From contig JADDOH010000142.1 in assembly GCA_016648135.1 (NCBI GenBank), forward strand, positions 29,185 to 93,184: a DNA stretch of 64,000 nucleotides. Reading direction: 5' to 3'. The notes beneath the pieces were generated by a model, which made no database searches, was not told the DNA's origin, and worked only from the letters and a program-made list of their open reading frames with translations. The number at the start of each line of letters is the position of its first letter. The stretch's first letter is position 1. This document shows, piece after piece, positions 58,301 through 64,000 of the stretch. This DNA is from Agrypnia vestita (Eukaryota > Arthropoda > Insecta > Trichoptera > Phryganeidae). The translations under genes and the position numbers were made by a program.

Positions 58301-61300
58301 GGCATAATCATTAATAATTTGAACAAGCTCTACATTAAATTTTTGTGCCGCATTAAAATCAGCTGATGCACTTTCTTCGTGGAATTTTATATTACGCAGT
58401 GAAATTTTTTTGTACCTAAGTATGCTGTTTATTAAAAAAAAAAAAGCCTTTTTACTGCCCACCATAAATAATAAAAAAAAATTATAGTGCCATCCCGTAG
58501 TGGACCCCACCCCCTTTGTGGCATCGTGCCAGCAGGACTTGTGTTCCACGCAGAAGCAGAAAGGATTATGTGCGAGCCTCGAGGCCTATGCTCGGCAGTG
58601 CGAGCGTGCTGGTATCTGTCTAGACTGGAGAAGGAAGGATTTCTGCCCTTATAAATGGTAAAGTACGACATATTTAACATAAGATTAAAAGAGCTTTAAT
58701 GAGCATTCAGCAGAAACAATATGTGTGTGAAAAACTACTAAGAATGAATTCCAATTTCTCCTCAATTGATTGGGTATTGCATAAGTGGATTTTAACCTCT
58801 TTCATTTTTTTCTAGACCTGTATTTCGCAAAACTATGCATAAATTGTACAGATACAAAAAAAATTAAAAATTTGAAAAACATATTATGTACATAATCGGC
58901 CGTTTTCTGAAATAAGCAATCTGTGCTATTCTCAAAATAGCATTATTGGGATATCAGATCTTTATCCCAACACTTAATAGCCGAAAATAAAAATAAAAAA
59001 TAACGAGACGTAGGTATACGTTGGTATGGTCAGAGGGAGAAACAAGTACATGATAGTTTTCTGTCAAACGTCAAATATAAATAGGTCCAACAATATTTTT
59101 CTTTTCTATGGTCCAACGTGACAATGACAATTTTGCCATGATTTTACATCAGGACGCTGTGGGAGAAGGAATTAATAAGTAAGCGCATATGAAATAGTCT
59201 TTTTTCTATAAGCTTTAAATACAGCATTAGTACTTATTTCATGTAATTTTAGTCGATATATGAGAATTGTGAGGGTACGTTTGCGGAGGAGGGCAGCAGT
59301 CAGACCAGACCGGAGAAATCGGACATCTCAAATAAAGGTTTTTACTTAGAGAAAGATATGTGAAAATATACAAATCTTCATATTTAAGTACGACGAACAC
59401 CAAATACCGACATATACCTACATCTCGTTTATTTTTATTTTCCATTATTAAGCGTTATTTAAGTACGACAAACACCGAATACCGACGTATACCTACATCT
59501 TGTTTATTTTTATTTTCATCTGTATGTTGGGATAAAGATCTGACATCCCAATATTGCTATTTTCAGAATAACACAGAATATTTCTATTTCAGTATCATGA
59601 CAGTTATTGTATAACATTGTAATACTGCCAATTTTGAAATTTTAAGTTTGACAGGCTTGAAATGAATAATAAATTAATTCAATCAATTCGAAAGCTCATT
59701 ATGTATTCATAATTGTGAATGACTTAACGTTTGTTTACATTTTAGAGCTTTGATTGATTGAATTCATTAATTTCAGACTTGTCAACTTAAGGGGTTACTT
59801 GTAGCCAGAGGCGTGAAAAAATAGACATATTGAAGATTTATTTTGAACGTTGTGTTTTGTTTTCATTCAATACATAATACCAAAGTTTTACACTATATTT
59901 CAAGTAACTAAATCAAAAATTTCAAATAGAATTATTAATACTTGACCACGATAGCAACTCGATTCTTGACCCCTGTCTTGCAAATAATGCCTCGCGGTGT
60001 CCATCAGTACCTCTTAGTGATTTATTTAAATTCAATGTAACAAAAAAAAATTAGTAGTTCTATAGTTTATCTTGTGCTTAATCGTGGCTTTTTTTTCTTT
60101 TCAAATTTAGCAAAATGGCGGTCTTTAAAAGATTATGAATTTTGAGGGAAAAAATCACTTATGGTTAGATTACGATATATAAATTTCTTTTAAATCTGTT
60201 TTTGAAAACGTTATTTTGAGAAAAACGCATTTGAAGTTTTAAGCCATGTATTCACTAGGGGACAAATCGCGAAACATTCCAAGCGGCATGTTGCATCAAC
60301 ATTAACGCTCATGTTTCGGGGACAATGACGCGGTCATTTGACGTGTACACACCAGGACTCACATATCACTTGTTGCGGAAATGTCGCCCAATGATGTTAT
60401 GATGACAGCTGCGTATCTATTTACACTTGCCGCCCAATGACGTTATGATGACAGCTGCGTATCTATTTATTTTAACGAGTTTATTGAAACGTAAGAGGAG
60501 AAAAAGGTGGTGGGTGTGAAATTATTTACTGCAAAGAGAAAGAAGAATGGATATTCTATGCGATCTTCGAATGTCTGACAGATCTTTTGGGGATAAATTC
60601 AGAATGTGGCGTTGGGAGTTGTATGAAATATTAACAAGTTTTTTTGGTATAATTGGGTGTCCTGATTCCAATAATGTCATAAAACAATGTCGCATTCTTA
60701 TATTTATTTATATTAAACGAGTAATTCCAATTTAAAAATCGCAATTATTACCTTAGTAGGTTTGACAGCTCAACCATTTTATCTATACGATATGCGAGTA
60801 TCCGGCAGGGAAAAGGCCAATTTTTTGTTAAAATAAAGGCACTCGAGACACTTGAAATAAAACCTTGTACAAAAAATTTTCGAGTTCTTATTAAGCGGCC
60901 CATTCACTATACTACTTGACAGTCCACCGACCAGAATAGGGAATGGTCCATTTTATATTTTTTTATCTATGATTATATCTTATCCATAGATATATGTAAT
61001 AATTCAAAGGAAAAGGCTGACTTGTCAAACCTACTAAGGTAATAATTGCGATTTTTAAATTGGAATTACTCGTTTCATATAAATAAATATAAGAGTGCGA
61101 CATTATTTTATGACATTATTGGAATCAGGACACTCAATTGTACCAGAAAAACTTGTTAATATGTCATACAACTCCCAACGCCACATTCTGCATTCCACCC
61201 TTGGAGAACAATTTCGTTTCCCCACATCAATGTTATGTTGACGGATATAGCGCATGCGCATTCACTTGTAAACATACCACGTGGTACTGACGCGCAGCGT

Positions 61301-62546
61301 GATGTCGCCGTGAGCTCGCGCGGGTATCGTGCACATGGCAACGTTGCCGCGGCACGTAGAAATGCCCTGCTATGTTGTGCGCGACATTGCGGAACAGTGC
61401 GCGACATTGCAACATCACGTAGGCTCTATGCCGCGCGTGATGTTGAGGGGCAATTTGTCCCCTAGTGAATACATGGCTTTACACATAAATAATTAATACA
61501 AATACAATTTATAAAATTACTTACGAAAAGTCGGCTATTTCTGGTCCATATAATAGATCTTCTGCCGATGTGTAAGCCTCCAAGATGTCGATTTGTTTTT
61601 GTCTATTCGTTTTGTCGATTTGTTTTGTCTTATTCTGCCTTCTCGAGTGACCTCATTTGCACGTTGGTCAGCAATTTTTATGCGCCCTATATCGACTTTT
61701 TCAGCATACCGGTGTGTGCATTAGGCCCACAACTTAATCCTGTTGCATTGGCAATCATTAATGTTCCTTGCATACCTTCATGACGTAAAAATGTTTAAAT
61801 AGAAAAGAAAAATTAGATTGTATTTTTGAGAAATGCTTTACGTAAATGACATCAAAAGTTACATACATTGTTTAAATTTATCACAACATAGAGTCAAAAT
61901 ATAAAATAAAAAATACTATACAAAATATATAGTCGAAATACTTATTGCTGATCTGTGTTGCCGCATCATTTTGATTCGGCTGTAAGTTTTTTATGACATT
62001 GTTTTACCATAAAAAAAATTTTTTTTTTGTTAGATTTATAATATTTTAATATAAAGTCCTATTATTTTCAGCGAAAATCCTATGATTTACAAAGCATGCG
62101 GTCTGGGTTGTCAGATAACTTGTGAAAATTACGAGAAGTACTCCACCTCACCATCCTCCTGTACTCTTCCCCTCACCGAAGGTTGCTTCTGTCCTGAAGG
62201 GCAGGTATTTTCCACAAATGATTTAAAAACAATAATTATTCAAATAAAATAAAAAATCATAAACGTTTCCCAAGTTGATGTCTTATCAGTACGGAATTTA
62301 ATGACCAACAGGTGGCAGTGAATGGCAAGTGCATCCCGCACACCAAGTGCTTCCCATGTGATACAGAAGGCCATTACGTAGGTGATTCATGGCATGTGAA
62401 TGAATGCACCATGTGCACATGCTTGAAAAAGGGAGGGGTTATGTGTACGGAACGTGCCTGTGATCAAGCCTCCGTATGTGCTCCAGGGCTGGTACCGCAA
62501 CAGATTGCTAAAATTCCTGGAAATTGTTGCCCTGAGTTTATCTGTG
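52331..62546 (+). CDS. Hml: Hemocytin/hemolectin-type multidomain protein, eight internal exons
   Basis: Exons: 52331-52578, 53270-53458, 53898-54133, 54215-54334, 56818-57111, 58488-58657, 62072-62204, 62312-62546. All have AG/GT borders and matching phases; total 1625 nt. Module order: end of a C8 domain (CLEAVCECM, ICLCEALQTFVTGC), TIL (ICPAPLVHYDC to CIPPTECRDC), VWD (FVTFDRRNFTFNGNCTYIA to GLCGNCDGDPDNDV), C8 (VDPTPFVASCQQDLC), TIL (CENPMIYKACGLGC), then VWC (CDTEGHYVGDSW to CCPEFICG). VWD-C8-TIL assemblies repeated like this are typical of von Willebrand-related insect hemocytin, a secreted haemocyte protein that aids clotting, aggregation and nodule formation. It is partial at both ends: the domains before the first C8 are not upstream, and the last exon leaves in phase 1 towards the window end. 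Long introns carry MITEs and a 2.2 kb Tigger-like element. Confidence 0.92.
52800..52951. repeat. MITE, 'GCAGTGGGAAC' family, copy 3
   Basis: GTGTAGTGAAAAGCACGACT and TTATGTAAGC at the left are mirrored by TTTACATAAATGCTTCAATT and ACTCAATGCACC at the right. Internal GTGATAGGAATATTACGAGA matches copy 1. It lies in the first visible hemocytin intron. Confidence 0.5.
54384..56560. mobile_element. Tigger-like element without transposase
   Basis: CAGTAGAACCTCGTTAATTC (54386) and inverted TTGAATTAAGGTGGTTTTAC then TG (to 56558), flanked by TA on both sides. Many AATTCGAAATT words lie near the ends. 2173 bp; no coding region recognised. It fills hemocytin intron 4. Confidence 0.75.
57278..57541 (+). 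mobile_element. SINE-like element, copy 2
   Basis: ACTAGCTATTACCCGTCAGA start, TTTGCTAAGCCCTAGTATAT, a tRNA-like body with GGGGTTCAAGCCTC (box B), and an ACAGACAGACGGACTGACAG tail. It matches copy 1 at 2945-3214 in inverse orientation over most of its length. In hemocytin intron 5. Confidence 0.6.
57830..58205. repeat. Dispersed fold-back repeat with GGACC..GGATCCGAAAC centre
   Basis: A partial copy (57830-57900: CATTTCGGATCCCATTGAAG) is followed by a near-palindromic copy (57975-58200). There the left arm GGTTTTCACGGCTGTTCAGA is mirrored by GAATGGCTACGAAAACC. At the centre, CTGATGACGGACCCCGCAAA is followed by GAGATCCGAAACATCAGC. Other family members are at 3280-3365, 18150-18300, 44330-44470 and 63716-63830. 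Confidence 0.65.
58909..59584. repeat. Inverted-repeat element with internal 75-bp tandem duplication
   Basis: GCTATTCTCAAAATAGCATT then TCAGATCTTTATCCCAAC (left) is mirrored by GTTGGGATAAAGATCTGACA then GCTATTTTCAGAATAACACA (right). Near the right arm AAGTACGACGAACACC (59386) recurs as AAGTACGACAAACACC (59461), period 75. Non-coding; in hemocytin intron 6. Confidence 0.65.
59642..59791. repeat. Short MITE with TTAA borders
   Basis: GTTTGACAGGCTTGAAATGA and AATTCAATCAATTCGAAAGC are mirrored by AGCTTTGATTGATTGAATTC and TCAGACTTGTCAAC. Both outer borders are TTAA (59642-59645 and 59788-59791). Confidence 0.65.
60239..61481. mobile_element. PIF/Harbinger-derived element with internal inverted duplication
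   Basis: The element is 60242-61478 with exact inverted ends AGCCATGTATTCACTAGGGG and CCCCTAGTGAATACATGGCT, flanked by the 3-bp duplication TTA (60239-60241 and 61479-61481), the Harbinger signature. A Harbinger transposase start lies at about 60480-60660. The block 60600-60775 recurs inverted at 61018-61191. Near the left end a 46-bp direct repeat (GCCCAATGATGTTATGATGA) is present twice. In hemocytin intron 6. Confidence 0.85.
60487..60660 (+). pseudogene. Harbinger transposase N-terminal fragment
   Basis: The frame includes KRKRRKRWWV, NYLLQRERRMDILCDLRM, SDRSFGDKFRMWRWELYEIL and TSFFG. The RR--WV-----R---G-Y--L--EL----E-F---FRM-----ELL pattern is the conserved start of PIF/Harbinger transposases. 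A stop interrupts it, and its end recurs inverted at 61140-61191. Confidence 0.65.
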
Positions 62547-62928
62547 GTATGTAATTCATTCAATTGTTATATAATAAATCTGTCTTCAGTAACAAAGGTC
62601 TGATTTTTTATAACCCATCAATATTCATCCTATTTTTATAACAAAAAATAATGGCTTTGGTGTAGTTTGAAAATAGTACACGAATATAGGAATATTAAAT
62701 ATTCTCGTATTCATGACTATTCTCAAGATTGATATATGTATCAATATACTATCTGTGATATCATAATACATATATTGGAACTAAAATAGCAATGCCTTGC
62801 CTCATAGATAAAGTTTTCCTGATATAAACATAATTCGCACCTACATAACTAAAAGTTTTTTTTTCTATAACATTTAAACTTTTGTTACAAAATTAGAAGT
62901 TAACATAATCTACACTTTTAGAGATGGA
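62547..62928. other. Hemocytin intron start, no feature recognised
   Basis: AT-rich DNA after the last visible hemocytin exon donor (GTATGT at 62547). Confidence 0.5.
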
Positions 62929-62930
62929 TA

Positions 62931-63606
62931 TGTTACAGTGAATCTCTATTTCTCGTGAGTCTATATATTCACTGACATTTTAGAGAAATTATATTCAAGG
63001 TCATTCTTATCATATTCAAGCAGATTTTCACCAGTAGAAATTAATACAATATTTTAACTGTTGATATCTTACTAGTGAAGTTATATTTGTTTCCGAACTG
63101 TCATTAATGAAATTTGACAGATTGTCCATGAATGCACGCATTTCTCAAAGCATAGACAATATATCGGTGAAACTATCTATATTTTGCACGCGAACGCACG
63201 CAATTCTCAAAGCATGGAAAGTATAAAGCTGGCACTTCACTTCGCAATTAATTTTGCGGTGTTGCTGTTCTATTTTCATGGAGGAGTTAAAATAGGACCG
63301 CAAAACCAGTAAGAACCGCAAAGTGTAGTGCCGGCTTTATACTTTATTTGCTTTGAGAACTTTGTGCATTTGTGTGCAAAATATTTATGGTTTCACAGAT
63401 ATATTGTCTATGCTTTGAGAAATGCGCGCATTCGTGGACAAAATATATTTTCACAGGTAATGTGCAGTGATCTGTAAATTCATTGATTGACATCACAGAA
63501 TAGAGAGATTGATATGTTTTCACTGTCCCCACTCTGCCCGACTGCGTAAAATACATTTCTACTAGTTAAAATATAATCTCACAGGAAATACAAATTCGCT
63601 GTAACA
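62931..63606. mobile_element. Inverted-repeat DNA element, short copy
   Basis: TGTTACAGTGAATCT (62931) is mirrored by AAATTCGCTGTAACA (to 63606). Inside, AAAGCATAGACAATATATCG and its inverse ATATATTGTCTATGCTTTGA form long arms, and GGAGTTAAAATAGGACCGCA is near the centre. Same family as 21915-23498, in inverse orientation. Confidence 0.7.
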
Positions 63607-63715
63607 AATACATAAAGCTATATGAAATAACAATAAAATTATTAAATAATAAGACAATCATTAAATAAAATCAACAATACATCAGTCGTACTATGAAATT
63701 AACAAAAATCAACAA

Positions 63716-63830
63716 TAAATCAGACGGACCCTGCAATTGGATCCAAAACGTCGGCCTGAAAGGTCGTAAAAACAAAGTAGAATATTCCAGTAATCAAACC
63801 AAACGAGAAGAAAATCATATATTTTGATCA
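63716..63830. repeat. Dispersed repeat copy with GGACCCTGCAATTGGATCC core
   Basis: CAGACGGACCCTGCAATTGG then ATCCAAAACGTCGGCC and GAAAGGTCGTAAAAACA match the core and right arm of the family seen at 57830-58205. Confidence 0.55.
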
Positions 63831-64000
63831 AAGTCAATACTGAGTGGGGATTCTATGAAGTTTTGATACCTGAAACATATGTTTCAAAAATTTTGTGATT
63901 AACTTTGTGGAAGTTTTAGAAAAATTAGAAAAATTAAATAAAACACAATGTTGTTTTCTTCGCACTGTAACAGTTTAATTAATCAAAATTATAATGTGCG

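Noticed and set aside
1..64000. CRISPR arrays, operons, Shine-Dalgarno sites
   Set aside because: No spaced direct-repeat array exists, and spliced genes show the sequence is eukaryotic.

Overview
This is a window of an AT-rich, intron-rich and transposon-dense animal genome, almost certainly an insect. The evidence is spliceosomal introns with GT/AG borders, a hemocytin-type gene, an insect-like ADAM17, and mariner, Tigger, hAT, PIF/Harbinger, SINE, LINE and DIRS debris. Many TAGGTACCTA-like words are reminiscent of Lepidoptera or aphids, but the order cannot be fixed from this sequence alone.

Host genes. (1) A possible two-exon small secreted protein lies at 8065-9720 (+). (2) A small His/Pro/Cys-rich ORF lies in a GC-rich island at 12623-13009 (-). 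(3) A complete WDR61/SKI8-type WD40 gene runs on the minus strand from 30270 down to 20061; seven coding exons sum to 981 nt (326 aa plus stop), and its introns are packed with transposons. (4) An ADAM17/TACE metalloprotease gene starts head-to-head with WDR61 at 34649 (+). It can be followed through signal peptide, prodomain, cysteine switch, furin site and zinc site to 44935, where it stops before the disintegrin region. It has two homologous, frame-compatible versions of one catalytic-domain exon (39256-39409 and 43087-43225), a candidate mutually exclusive pair. (5) A hemocytin/hemolectin-type gene is present as eight internal exons (52331-62546, +) with C8, TIL, VWD, C8, TIL and VWC modules. 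Both of its ends lie outside the visible exons.

Between ADAM17 and hemocytin sits a nest of retroelements. It holds a nearly full-length DIRS-type tyrosine-recombinase retrotransposon (45019-49781), with inverted terminal repeats and an internal complementary region, and then one LINE fragment inserted into another (about 49905-52290). The 3' half of ADAM17 and the 5' part of hemocytin are both missing at this nest, so the join is either a true rearrangement or an assembly join through repeats.

Region by region: 0-7 kb is repeat debris, including a mariner copy with TA duplications whose transposase has one frameshift. 7-13 kb holds two candidate small genes. 13-20 kb is mostly non-coding with decayed transposase fragments. 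20-30 kb is WDR61. 30.3-34.6 kb is a nested transposon block between two divergent promoters. 34.6-45 kb is ADAM17. 45-52.3 kb is the DIRS/LINE nest. 52.3-62.5 kb is hemocytin. The end of the window is inverted-repeat elements. No CRISPR array, rRNA or convincing functional tRNA gene was seen.
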